This document shows, one piece after another, positions 46,340 through 59,022 of a stretch of 64,000 bases of DNA. The position numbers were made by a program, and so were the translations under genes. The first letter of the stretch is position 1. Each line of letters opens with the position of its first letter. Below the pieces are notes generated by a model that searched no databases, had not been told where the DNA came from, and worked only from the letters and a program-made list of their open reading frames with translations. Location of the stretch: NCBI RefSeq assembly GCF_017654505.1, contig NC_054549.1, positions 29,561,854 through 29,625,853 on the forward strand. The letters run 5' to 3'. The stretch is from Polyodon spathula. Taxonomy: Eukaryota; Chordata; Actinopteri; Acipenseriformes; Polyodontidae.

Positions 46340-46560
46340 GTAAACTTTATAAAAGATTACCACAGTAAAAGCATACTGAATGCATGGTAGAGCATAGCAA
46401 AGCAATGTAAAGAACAGCGAGGTATGGTAAAGTGTATTAATTAACATGGAAAACCAGGGTAAATTATGGTTAATACATGGTATTACAATGGAAAAAGCAT
46501 GGTAAAAGAGCAAAAATACCATGACAAAATAAAATATAAAATACCATGTTAAACTTGTAT
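46340..46560. repeat. degenerate CATGGTAAA-type repeat
   Basis: At least a dozen variants of CATGGTA / CATAGCA / TATGGTAAA and the inverse TACCATG are scattered over about 220 bp, with irregular spacing. It looks like a decayed tandem repeat or palindromic element. Confidence 0.45.
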
Positions 46561-47636
46561 ATGGGAAGTGCCTCCACTCAAGCATTAACTGTACTTAATA
46601 GTTATCAACTATTAAAAAAAATAATATGTTTTCAAACAGTGATTCCATTTTTGGTTTCTGCACAGTCACTTTCTACCCCTGAAAAAGAGAATCGTTAGAG
46701 CATCCTGGAATGTTTCAGTCTGACTCCTTCATGCTATTGACACGCTGCCAGCATACATATTTCTATCCAAATAGTTTGAGCAATGGCCCGTGGTTTTGCA
46801 TAACCTTCAGTTGACTTCTGAATCTGCTTTCAGACAGTCGTTTATGAAAAATATAGCCTGTTTTAAACCAGACTGCTAGAGGGACGGGAAAATACTTTGT
46901 TTTAACATACAGTAAAATTTGAATGATGTGACTAGTGTTCATAATAATACGCTATGATTTGTGTTGCTGTATCTTTCTTAATAAATCAGAAACAATGCAT
47001 ACACAAGCAGTTGAGCAATCCTAGACATTATTTACACAGCCCCTGTCTTAATTGTTATGGAAAGGGAGGGGCATACAATACCTAGACAAAATTACCCCAC
47101 TACTCACTTTAGCTGTTCCTTTGGGGAGGCATTTCTACACGTTACTTACCGTAGATAAAAGAGTGAAAAACGAAAGAAGGGTAAAATAACTAAAAATACT
47201 CCAGCAGTAACATTGCTTGGTCCCGGAGGGTCGAGCTTGGAAAGTTTCTTGTGTCCACATTGAGCCTACGGTGTTTCTTCAGGTTTCTAGTCAGGTAGGG
47301 TTAAGTCTGTTGCCTTTAAATATAAGAAACTTTTTTCAGTTCTCTCCATGTTTACTACAGAAGGGGAATTAAATTAATACAATGTGGGCATAATTATGGG
47401 ACAGTAAAAAAAAAAAATGGTATGTAAGCTATAGCTTCAATTCTCAAGATCGTGACAAGTTTCAAAATGTACTTAGACAAGGTTGATACAGTAACGATGG
47501 CAACTCTTCACGGTCTTAAAAACTTAATGAGGTCACAGATTGTGTTGGTAAGAGTGATATGGTGAAATATCCACCTGTACAACCAAAGGCTACGTATTGC
47601 ACGTTTGGATTTGAGTTTAAAGAAACACCTATACTC

Positions 47637-47697
<61 letters not shown>
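47637..47697. repeat. (ATT)n microsatellite
   Basis: About 20 ATT units. It explains the poly-Tyr frame seen in translation. Confidence 0.97.
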
Positions 47698-50600
47698 TAT
47701 CTACTGGTAGAAAAATACATAGTCTATTTGATACTGCCTTACAGTAGGGCATACATAATGTTCTAAATATGACTAAATATGAATTGTCTGTCACAATTTT
47801 ATCTTTTACATTAATACTGACATTCTAAGTCTGGAAATGCTTGCTCTGAACCCCTGGCTACCCTCATGAGAAAAAAATGTATTGGCATAGATTTCTACAC
47901 GCCCTGAGTTCATCATGATGTGCAGAGAACGTGGAATCAATACATAACGGATGTTGTAAAACACATAGCTGCCTGTAGTTTTTCTAAACAATTTAATGAA
48001 CACTAATCTTTATCTTAATCCTGGTTACACTAGAGTACTGCTATGTTTTATCTCTTATGTCCAATAGAATAATAGACCATGCAATTTCCCCAATAAAAGT
48101 TGAAGCCACAACTTAGAAGAAACCAGGTTTATTGTTGTATATCTTGGTATAAAATCAGATAATGTAGCAGTTTATAAATATTTATATAAAGCTTTATGTA
48201 AGCATAATGAAAGTATAGAACAGTTCTACAAGGGTAAATCTAGCCTTTCTGAACATGTTTAGTGATTGAAGTTTTTGAGCTAGTCCTTAAAAACAAAATA
48301 AAAAAAAAATGATGTTACCATTTTTTAATGAGTACTTTTTTAAGCAGCACTGTCAACAAACTGCTGTGGGGCTTTTGTTGGGAAACGTGTTTAAAACTTT
48401 CTTTATTTTCCCACGCTACTACCTGCCAGAAATGTGTTCACGACCCATAATTTAAGAACATCTGCCACGGGCACGATGGCCTGGCTTCACGGGCACGAAT
48501 TTCCCCGCGGGCACCAATTTGAGGATCACTGTCCTAGAGCCTATTGACATTGCTGGGCAGGTATTACATTTTTTCCAGCATGCGCAGTGTCTTTGTAGTG
48601 GAAAACAATGTATTGATGTGTAACATAGCTGCCATCCAGAATAAACCAGGTTAAGTTGTAATGAGTACGTGTCTGCCTTGGGAAACAAGCACACGTGCCA
48701 TGCAGGAAATCAGCATAGTCAAAAACAGGGAGGACAATTAACTAAGGTTTAGCTGCTTGTGAAAGACAGCATGGGGTTGTCTTCTTAATACTTACAGCAC
48801 TATGGGAATACCAACATAGATGTGCCTAAAAAAGATTATGTAAAGCCTGATTGAAGTTAGGGAAATGTTCAACCCCAGTTTTCTTGGAATGAAAAAGCTA
48901 GTAATCGATCAATAAGACAAAAACGTGCGTCTTTCTAGTTTTTTAACATTATGTTTCTTCATAGGAAAAAAACGTGAGTCACCTTTTTACATGCTTTGAT
49001 TACAAATTTACGAATTACAAACTATTTTACTGTTGTAAAATAGAAAATGCATTCACAATCAATGTATCTTGTTTTTCAAAATGGCTCTACTACAAATATA
49101 ATGGTTGTTTCTAATCAAATAAATTAACCGAATGTGCTCAATCCATCAGACTCAAACCTGTAAAAGGTTCATTTTTATTTTTTCGCACACGCAGAAAGCA
49201 GATAAAAGGTTTGAGTGATCAACCTGTCAATGTTACCGACGTTTCAGCATAAACTTTAATTCAGAATTTATTTTTCTTTACTTGACGTAGTCAAATATTT
49301 TGGAGCTTTACCTGTAATACATTATTAAAAAAATCTAAACCAGTTAGATTCCCTGTACTGTTCAAATATCTCTGACAACTTTCTTCAACAGAACTCTCTG
49401 AAACATTATTCTGCTGCTCATCACATTCAGTTGGTAACATTTTGATAATGTGTACAAATGTTCTAAGCCTTTATTCAATGTACCATTTATTTTTCTAAAA
49501 TGAAAAAGGACTGGTTTGTATTGTTGAAAATTGGTAATGTACCCAAGTGGTTTCTTACCAGTATTGTTAACAAACAGCCCTTTCTTTTGATAAAATGTTG
49601 CTCTGCAGCAACAGCTTAAAGTAAATCAGTCCCAAAGAATCACAACTGATTTACATGTGTATTCATTTTTTTACCTGCTGTGAGATTATATATATAAATT
49701 CGCCTTTGATTTTATTCTCTGTTGTCTGAAGTATGTTTCAAGCTTGCTAACATGATCATATTTAGGAGGCAATCATAAGTCACAAAGACATTGGTTACCT
49801 TTTGTATTTCTTACCTTTTTTTTTGTTTGTTTTGTTTTGTTTTATGTATTTGCTTTAAATGTCTAGTGTAACTAGTCTCCGATATTTGCAACTAGCTTTT
49901 TTGACAGGAAATACTCCCATTCAAACTCACCTAGCCCACCGGTATGATAGATGCTACCCTGTAGTAAGAGCCAACATGTACAACATTAATGGAAAGCACA
50001 CTCAAGGGTAAATCTACTGAGCCCTAGAAAGCCATATAAAATGTTCCAAGGTACTGCACTTGGCATCCTCCTAACATTTTCTAGTGGGTGCGTCACTTAA
50101 AGGAGAATTATTCCTTGTTCACAACTGAATACTGATGTGTAATATTTTCCAGCAGATAACCTAGTGGAACCATTATGTGACTTGGCCTGTAAATGTCCAC
50201 ACAAACAGCATGCTTTCCTGTTAATTGATAGCCTTTATGAAATTGTATAAAATTTGCAGTGCAATCATATTCAAAATCATCACTTAAGAGGTGAATCACA
50301 AAAGATGTAACTTTCACTGTCTGAAACTCAGCTGTAATCACTTAATTCACAGTTTCCAGATCTGTGTAGAAAAAGGTTCCATGATAAATTACCCCCCTCC
50401 CCAATCCTTTCTCAACATACACATATGCAAACGTCCATTGCTAAGTCATGTAGAGAGTACATAATGTAGGAGTAAAAATTTATCTGTTCAAAGTGAGTCA
50501 CGAAAGATTGTGAAACAGTCATCTTACTAACAACATATTACAGCCAATGGTTTTGGACTTTCAAATCAAAACTTATAAGTACCTAATCAAAATGGAAGTA

Positions 50601-51488
50601 AAACCTAGAAAATCTGATTCACTAATTAATTCTTAACACCACCAAGGATCAAGTTGTCTTCAGACCATAAGCTACTAAGTGTTACTAACCGGTTTCTGTC
50701 TGCTTTTTGGGGATAGGGTAGATGGGCGTGTGCAAGAATGAGACAAGACTAAGTTTCAGTTGGTCTTTTCATTCATCAAACCTAGAAGATTTTTAGCTGG
50801 GTGACCACAGGGTGAGTCATTTGTCTGTACTGTATTTTATTTTGTCACTTGTAAAACTTGCCCTTCTGCTCCAGGCATTTTCCATGTAATGTTTTGCCTA
50901 ATGTAGGCTTAATGGAACTCTATTTCTGACCACTAACTTACATAATCAAACCCAATGTGGTGTTGTCTATGCTCTATGTGGTATAAACAGTGGAACATAA
51001 GTACTGTGTCTCTTTCCCAGGATAGGTTAAAGTAGGTTTGAAATGTAACATTAGAACGCATAGCAAGGTTTCACAGCAAGGAAAAGTTGAACAAGAACAG
51101 AATTGATGTAAGTAAATGAAATAAAAAAAAAGTCAAAAGCTTCTAATTTTGAAAGATTCTGAACATACAATTTGGAGTTGAGATTAAGATCAATGCCTGA
51201 CTTAAACAGGTCATCCTGATTGAATGATGGAACTTAAGGAGGTTTGTTAAAAATAAAACTCTCATTAGAAAACCTCTAATGACATAAAAATGATATGGTT
51301 TGCAGAATTATCTAATTTGTTAGTAAAAATTACGGTCATTTTACAGGCATTCTTGTTGATGCATGCCCTTCTGCCCCTCTCTTTTAGAAGAACATGCATT
51401 GGTAAGTGGTCACATTAAGAATTGGGAGCAAAAGAAGTTTTATTTTTTAAAAACAAAGTTTGTTTCTCAGCATAAGCACATACGCAGG

Positions 51489-52150
51489 TGTCAGAGACGG
51501 CCGAAGCGGGCGGTGTCAGAACCAGGAAGAAGAATGAAATACACAACAGACAGGATGAAATGAAATGATGAAGACGCGTGTTGGCGCCGGTTTATTACAA
51601 AATAAAAGGTTTAAACAAGCACGAAAACACAGGACACAGCATTCTACGCCAAAATAAATTGACAAACAAAAACAGACTAAACTTAACAAAACCGTGCACG
51701 GACAGACACACTGACAAACACGGCGAGTTTTAAATAAACAAACATCGTGCTGGCTTAAATTTAGTCTGTTTTTGTATATAGCAATTGATATATTTAAGTT
51801 TCTTCTTCTCTCGCTCCCGTTCTCCACTCACCGAACACCCAACCCCGAGTATGTGACAACGTGCATCTATATATACTGTTGTGCTGGGATTCAATTACCA
51901 GTTAATTATTCACTTGAATCCCAGCACGTGAATTAATAAAGTGCAATTCCCCGTGCTCACATATTACTACATTTTACTTGCACGTGAAGTGCTGTGCAAT
52001 CCTCGTGCCTAAATACACATATACATTTTAAACACTCGTGTTACACAGACCCGTTTATATCCCGTGTACCAATGTCTATACACCAACATTTAAACACACC
52101 ACACGCAACACATGACAGATAATATACACACTGGCGGGCACTTCGTCACA
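51489..52150 (-). mobile_element. solo LTR of an LTR retrotransposon, 5-bp target-site duplication
   Basis: A 662-bp unit beginning TG and ending CA, flanked by identical GCAGG pentamers at 51,484-51,488 and 52,151-52,155. In minus orientation it starts TGTGACGAAGTGCCCGCC, carries a TATA-like CAGTATATATAG (near 51,868-51,879) and then an AATAAACC polyadenylation signal, and ends GTCTCTGACA. That is the expected promoter-then-poly(A) order of an LTR. No internal retroelement genes lie beside it, so it is a solo LTR left by recombination. It could be Gypsy- or ERV-like; terminal structure alone cannot decide. Confidence 0.82.
51881..51927. repeat. perfect 14-bp inverted repeat within the solo LTR
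   Basis: GTGCTGGGATTCAA (51,881-51,894) and its exact complement TTGAATCCCAGCAC (51,914-51,927) are separated by 19 bp. The repeat sits just upstream of the TATA-like motif in LTR orientation. Confidence 0.9.
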
Positions 52151-52385
52151 GCAGGTTACTGTTTTCTTGCTGGTTTAGAACATTAAAATAATTACATCTT
52201 TTCAAGAAAAATAGTGCTATTACATCCTTGAAATCCTGCATTATGTAATATGGTGAATTTGATGTTCTTTTCTCTGTCTTTATAGCAATCATTTTAATGG
52301 TGCACAAGATGAGCCAGAAGAGTTCCATACTTAAAGCCAGCAAGTAATGAAAAAAAAGTTGCTGTTTCTTTTCTTCTCTGCTGAG

Positions 52386-53603
52386 ATGGTCTGGCAGGAA
52401 ATGTTTTGGGCTACCTGCTTCTGGGCAATACGTTTTATAGTCTTAGCTCATAATAAGTGCCCAGAAATCACCTCCAACTTCGTGGATTTTTCAGTGACCT
52501 ACAACCCACCTCACTACCAGATCAACAGTCCTATACAAAATATAGTTATTGATAGAACCACTTTCAATGATAAAACAACAGTGTATCTGGCCTCTCGGAA
52601 CATTATTGAAGCCTTGAATTCCAGTCTTGATAAGTTATGGGAATTACGCACTGGGCCAGTGGGTAACCCGGAATGTCAAATCTGTCAATCTTGTGACATA
52701 GAGGCTGAGTCCAAGAAACCAGAGGACACAGACAACCAGATCCTAGCACTGGATACGTATTTTTCATATTTATACAGTTGTGGCAGTTCTCAGAATGGTG
52801 TCTGTTACTTCCACCAACTTAACCTTACTCACCAACTGGACCCACCCAACTTTTCCAAGTGCCTTTACAAAAAGGAGTCTAACAGTCAAAACAATTGCCC
52901 CGACTGTGTAGCGAGCCCCTTGGGCACAAAAGCCAGCTTGGTTCATGACGGCCAGGCTTTGTTTTTCTTTGTGGCAGCCACAGTTAATAGCACGGTGACC
53001 CAGAAGTATGGGAGAAAGTCAATATCTGTGCTCAGGCCATTGGCAACCGAGGATGGATTTTTCCCTGAAGTACATGGGTTTACCGTCCTACCTCAGTTTG
53101 TTGACTCCTACTCAATCCACTATGTGTATAGCTTCTCTGCGGGAGATTTCGTCTACTTCCTATCAGTGCAGCGGGAGATAGCCGAAATGCCCTCCACATA
53201 TCAGACCCGGGTAGGCCGGCTTCCTCACTCCGAGTGGGAATTGAGCCACTACCGTGAGGTGCTGCTCGAATGCCGCTTCGAGCCCAAGCGCCGGAGGAGG
53301 GCCCAGGATTATCAACGACAGGTGGTCTACAATGCTCTGCAGGCTGCTCATCTGGGGAAGGCAGGCCATGAGCTGGCCCAGGAATTGGGAGTGGAAGTTA
53401 GCAGCGACATCCTCTACGGGGTATTTGCCGAGACTGTGCCGGGGAGCAACAAGCCTATCCACAACTCAGCCCTCTGCGCCTTCCCTGTTTCCAGAATCAA
53501 CGAGGCTATTGAACGAGGAGTGGAAGACTGCTGTAATCCTGATATTGAGCGACTCAGCCGAGGGCTCAGCTTCTTCCAACCCCTCGAGTTCTGCCCCCAT
53601 GAG
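52386..53603 (+). CDS. MST1R: MST1R first coding exon (signal peptide and most of Sema domain)
   Basis: A single 1218-nt exon encoding 406 residues, as for the large first coding exon of MET-family receptors. It opens [20 protein letters not shown], a hydrophobic signal peptide. It includes the Sema motifs [22 protein letters not shown] and [10 protein letters not shown], the KRRRR cleavage site (53,286-53,300), and FCPHE before the GTAAAC donor. Confidence 0.93.
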
Positions 53604-56600
53604 GTAAACATTTACACCTCATATTATTATTTTATGCTGTGATTGTACCAAATAGTTCCATAAAGTCCAACTAACTCCACACAATAAAAAATACTGTTAA
53701 AAAAAATAGAGCTTTAACTTACTAGGCTAAAACTTAAGGCAAGCAAGAGGCAACATTCCACAAATCATATTCAAAAATGAAAGTTGGAAAAACCTTTTCA
53801 CCTGTAGTTCACCCAGTGGGGCTTTAGGGGTTAAAAATGAGCCATTTGAGAAAGAGATCTGCTTTGGGCCAAAAGGGGTATGTTTCAGAGGGTTGAACAG
53901 CATTTTCTGGTTGCCTACATTTATTACATGGATTTCTTCATGTGCCCAACAATAAGCAACAGATTTTTAGATGTCTGGTACTGCAATGGTATCCTAATGG
54001 CATTTGTAAAACTCTCCTTTATACACTACTGAACTGATTAAAATAGCATACTGACTGTCAGTAAATGCATTGAGTGCATTAGAATTTGACATTGAAGAGG
54101 TGAGTTGGCAGAACTGCATGAATTGTTGGATTGGGTGATGGGAATAGGACAGCTGAGCCTACAGGCAGAGTGGCATGGTGGGGGTGGATTGTGGTAGGAT
54201 GACTGTTAAGAAAGCTACTCGTAATTAATCTGCTCATCATACATGGGATCTGTTGATCTTCCTTGCGCTGTGCACATTTCTTCAAACAGAAAACATGACA
54301 GCAAACATATATATACTCCCTGGAAGGTAGTTTGTATTTTTAACATTTGTATTCTCCTTCAGTGTAACAAACAAATAACCTAAAATCTATTTAAGTTACT
54401 CCTACCCTTAAACTCTTGTCTAATATGATATTTTCGTAGCAATGGTTTGCAGTCCATTGGATTCTAGTAGATTTGTATTTCAATTCATTAGCTCAGGGTA
54501 TAATAGATTCATATTTTTGGTAAGTCATTTAGTAAAGGTGTTGTAACAGGGGTGTACTGTTACGGTGTGGGTATCTGCTGAGAACATGAGAGACAGGTTT
54601 GTATTTGAAACACAGCTCAGACATCCAGGTTTTATTAACTACAAGTATTGCAGGCAGTTGCAGTGGTTGGTGGCCTCCACTTGGGTACCAGAAATGGCAG
54701 CCCTAGTGCGGGAGGATATTTACAACATAATACATGCAGAACAAAACACTCTGCAGAAACCACTAGGAAGTAAAAGGTGGCCAAGCGCTACTCCCACTGA
54801 AAGAGAGGTCCTGCTTCAGGAACCTTCTCCCTACATCGAGGGTCTCCAACCCTGGTCCTGGAGAGCTACTGTGGCTTCTGGTTTTTGTTTCAGCCAATCC
54901 CTCAGTTACTTAATTTAACCAATTATTGGCTTAATTAGTCAAGATTAACAGGTGTTCCAGATCTTTAGCCACTGATGATGTAAAGACACCTATAAAACCT
55001 GCTGGAAAGGGGTTCTCCAGGACTAGGGTTGGAGACCCCTGCCCTACATAAACTAAAATAAACCTTTGTAGGATTAATAAATCCCCTAAATTAATTCCTA
55101 CATCTGGTCCTAAGGATCACAGTTAAACCTGCAGTCATGAGGGACAGGGACAGTGACCTCCATCACCATCACCACCACCTCCTCCTCCTCCTCCTCCTCC
55201 TCCTCCTCCTTTGCAAAGCACAGACCCCCAAAATTAAATAAAAAAGAAGAACAAAGAAACTGGCTTTTCAGCCTCTTTTTAAAGACAGATGACCAGAGTT
55301 AAATGATTGTCAATTGTTCAATTCACCGCTGGCCACTTGCTGCACATTCATTTTAATTAGGCAACAGGGAGATCTGACCTCCCAGCCCTGCCATCCAATT
55401 AAACAAATTAAATTACTTAATTGTTTGTGAGGAGAAAAATACAGGAATGCTCAGAGGTCTGTGAAAGAGGGAGGCGTTCATTATTCGATGGCTCATAAAA
55501 CAGATGGTATTTATAGAAATTATATAATTACAGGAATTACTAGGAAAGCAAGATTTTTAATATAATATGCAGTAGATATGTTTGTTTTTGTTTTGTTTTT
55601 TTCCTGGTCAGTGAGGGACACACAATCATAACCTAACCTCTTCCCGATAACTACCAATAATTCCTTTTGAAATGCCTCGGTAAAGCTCCTGCCTTGGAAG
55701 TGAAGTATTGTCAGTAGCTTTCTGAAAAACAAGTAACTCATTGTTGGAATGCAGGTGTGGCCCAGACTGGCGAGGGAAATCTTTGATTATGAGCATAGAA
55801 ACAGTAAATATATTAAACAAATAGCAGAGTAAGTGTTAGTCATGGACCTGGTGAAACTACAGTACAGACTCTTTCTGTGTCTCAGCATGTTGATGGTACC
55901 TGGTTCTGAGTGGAACTGGAGGTCAAATAGGATGTTTCTGTGATTGCAGCAACAATGTTTTGCTCACCTGATTATAAGTCATTTCCCACAACTTTTTGTC
56001 AGAAAAAGCACAACACAGTTTGTTTATCTGTCAGGGTTTTACTTACATGTTACTTTAAAAAGAGACCCTGTCCTTCTCTGAGACTGTCTGTCTCTCCATA
56101 GGGCAGGTACAGTACAGGGATGCATTTCGTGACTGTGAAAGGTGAGGAACTGAAAGCTCTAGATACCTCAGTCTGACTATACAGTTCAGGGCTGAACAGT
56201 GCCTATTTTCTGGCTACATCAAGATTCTCCTTCTTAAAGTGGTTATGGATAACCAAAATTCCATAATTTTTATTGGTTGTACAATTCCAAATGTCCAGTT
56301 TTGCAAGGAAAACATTGTATAGAATGTTATGTTATGCTACTGTTTCACTTCCTAGGTCATTCTTGACCTTAGTCTTATTTCTTCTACAACAGCTTTAAAG
56401 AGGGACTATTATCTGTTGAATCATGCACATCGAGATTGTATATTAGGTTTAAAATTGCATCACTGAACATGTTCTGCTAAAAGGCCCTTCCTACCGCATT
56501 GACTTGGGTAATTTCCTATTGCTGAGCACACTGTTGCAACAGAATACTTTGTACAAACATTATCCCTCCTTAATGAAATAGAAAAACAGCCAGACTATTA

Positions 56601-58948
56601 AAAACATCTGGAATAAAAAACCTTTGCAAGTACTGATCTCACAGGTCCTCCTAGCCACCACACCATTTGTCTTAGCTCTCAGTACCGTCCTGTTCTGTCA
56701 TGGAGTGCACTGGGCTGGAGGAGCTGTGGCTTTGGAAACATCATGACTGCACAAAACTAGCTGTTTCCTGCACTTGTTTCCTGTTAAGAGCCTACTTTTG
56801 TATTCCCATACTTCCTCTTTGCATGGCACACTTCTGCTGCTATGATTTCAATGGCCACTTGGGTATAATCAGTGCCAACTTGACAGTATTGTTCATGTAT
56901 CGCAGAATTAACTTCTTCCATGCTCACCTGGATAACTGAAAACAGCTTTCTTTCCTCTTTCCAACACTCTTTAAGGGAAGTAGAAAATACCATGGCTGAT
57001 CATGAAAAGTACTGACTTTAAAACCATCCTTTAAATCCACATTCCTTATCTTCATTAACATATACAGGCCTATCAACATGGCTTTAACCCATAGTTACAG
57101 TAATATACTTTTAACAAAGAGGGCACCAGGGCATGTCAAAAGTGTAAAATAGTTGATCATGATATTATTCAGTGAGGGGGGACGTTTGAGGAAATAATGT
57201 TTTGCTATAAATTTGGCATTCATTCAAAAACAAATCTGGGGCAGATCACATTTTCAGCTGACAAGATAAAGTTTAAAACTGGAAATACACAGGAGAATAC
57301 ATTAACGGATTGATTTCTGCCTCACCGAAGATGAACTAAAGGAACCATATAATAAAAAATTTTAAAAAAATAAATAAATCTCTACTTCATTTTCATTAAC
57401 AATCTCTAAGCAGGACAGTTATTGTTCCTTAGCATCTCCCTTACAAACCATTGCAAAGTGCAAGGCAACTGCAAAAAGGTCTACAGAACCCTAATTGGGA
57501 ACACCCCATTCGTACTATGCCCAGCCACTGATAGTTCTATTTAGGATATTAAACACAGAATTGTTTAAACAATGCTAACTCTTTAGTTAAACTTCCAGAC
57601 TAAAGAAGGACACACCTTCTACACACTCCATTTGCAAACATTATTGTGCATTCAGAAAGTTCTTTATTTCGTAAATTGAAGCCTACCATGAAACACAATA
57701 CATGTTGTACACAAATGTCTTAAATGTATATTCCTCAACTCTGATTAGATTGCATCATATTGCATCAAGTGGGTCCATCTTGTTGACATAGCGCAAGGTG
57801 TTGAATAAGCTGACCAGTAGCAGCCCCTCTTAATTTCTTTTGTAGAATGTTTTAAAAAAACAGGAGAAATAAAAAAACCCAGTGGATCTTCATACTGTAT
57901 GTCGCATCTCAAGCATCACAATATGATATTGTAAGAGCTTAAATGACACAGTTCTGTAACAGCTTGGCACAGAAATGTAACTCTGAATAGGTCTTCCAAA
58001 TTAAACTGACACTTATGAGTCATTCTTTTGAATAGGTTTTTAGAAATCGCTGTATTCTGGAATAAACGTGATTCCTCCTGTTCCTGCAATTCATGGGAAG
58101 AATTCAGACATGTTTAACAGACATTATATACCTGACTTCTAATGTTATGACTCCTTGTTTTGTCCCCTGTGGAACTTACAATATGTACAGTACAGTTTAC
58201 AGTATATGTCACACTTACTGTACATTTAGAATTCGTTAAAAAAAAAAAAAAAATTGAAACAACAGGGATCTTAACGTTTAATATTTCCTTCCTGTTGTTT
58301 AGATTCACATCTTGGTGACTTTTGAACCCAAAAAAGAAGTAATTAGGTGCCAAATTTCTAAGAAAAACATGCTTTCTCATAATTAATGTGCTTCTGACTC
58401 ACTCTTTTCCAGTTTCATACTACTTAAGCTTCAGCTGTTTTAAAGTGAGCATGCCAGTACCCGTGTGTTTAGTGGCTAGTCAATGTCAATGTCAACCTGA
58501 AACACGGACGCCTCTGTATAGCCTTGTTCTAAAATATTAACCTGTACTCTGCAGAACATTTACATGAAACGTGTTTTTTTTAAACTTAGCTTGAAGACCA
58601 ATCAGAGCTGTAAAACACACAGAAAGTGCACAACTGTCGATTGTTTTGCATGCAAAAACACACTTTGAAAGTTCTGTTGACAAGCTTGTTATCCCGAATA
58701 ACCTTTAAGGGCTATGCACATCGGACTCGAATGAAGCGAGGGAGCGAATAAAAAATAATTAAATCTACTGATTTAAACGGAGCAAATCACACCGCAGCCG
58801 TAGTGAGCGCCTCGAACGAATTTACGAACTTTTATTTCTATTCACGCCACGAACTATTCGCGTCGCAATGGACCAATCAATCAGAAATACGTTCAAAGGT
58901 ATTACCTGTCAGACTGTGACTGTCTCGCTCAGGCAGAGATTACCACAG

Positions 58949-59022
<74 letters not shown>

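Noticed and set aside
47559..47747. Poly-Tyr open frame
   Set aside because: Translation of the (ATT)n microsatellite.
48440..48545. CGGGCAC-rich stretch ending GAGGATCACTG, like a hAT end
   Set aside because: Only one end is recognisable and no 8-bp duplication was found, so it was not called as an element.
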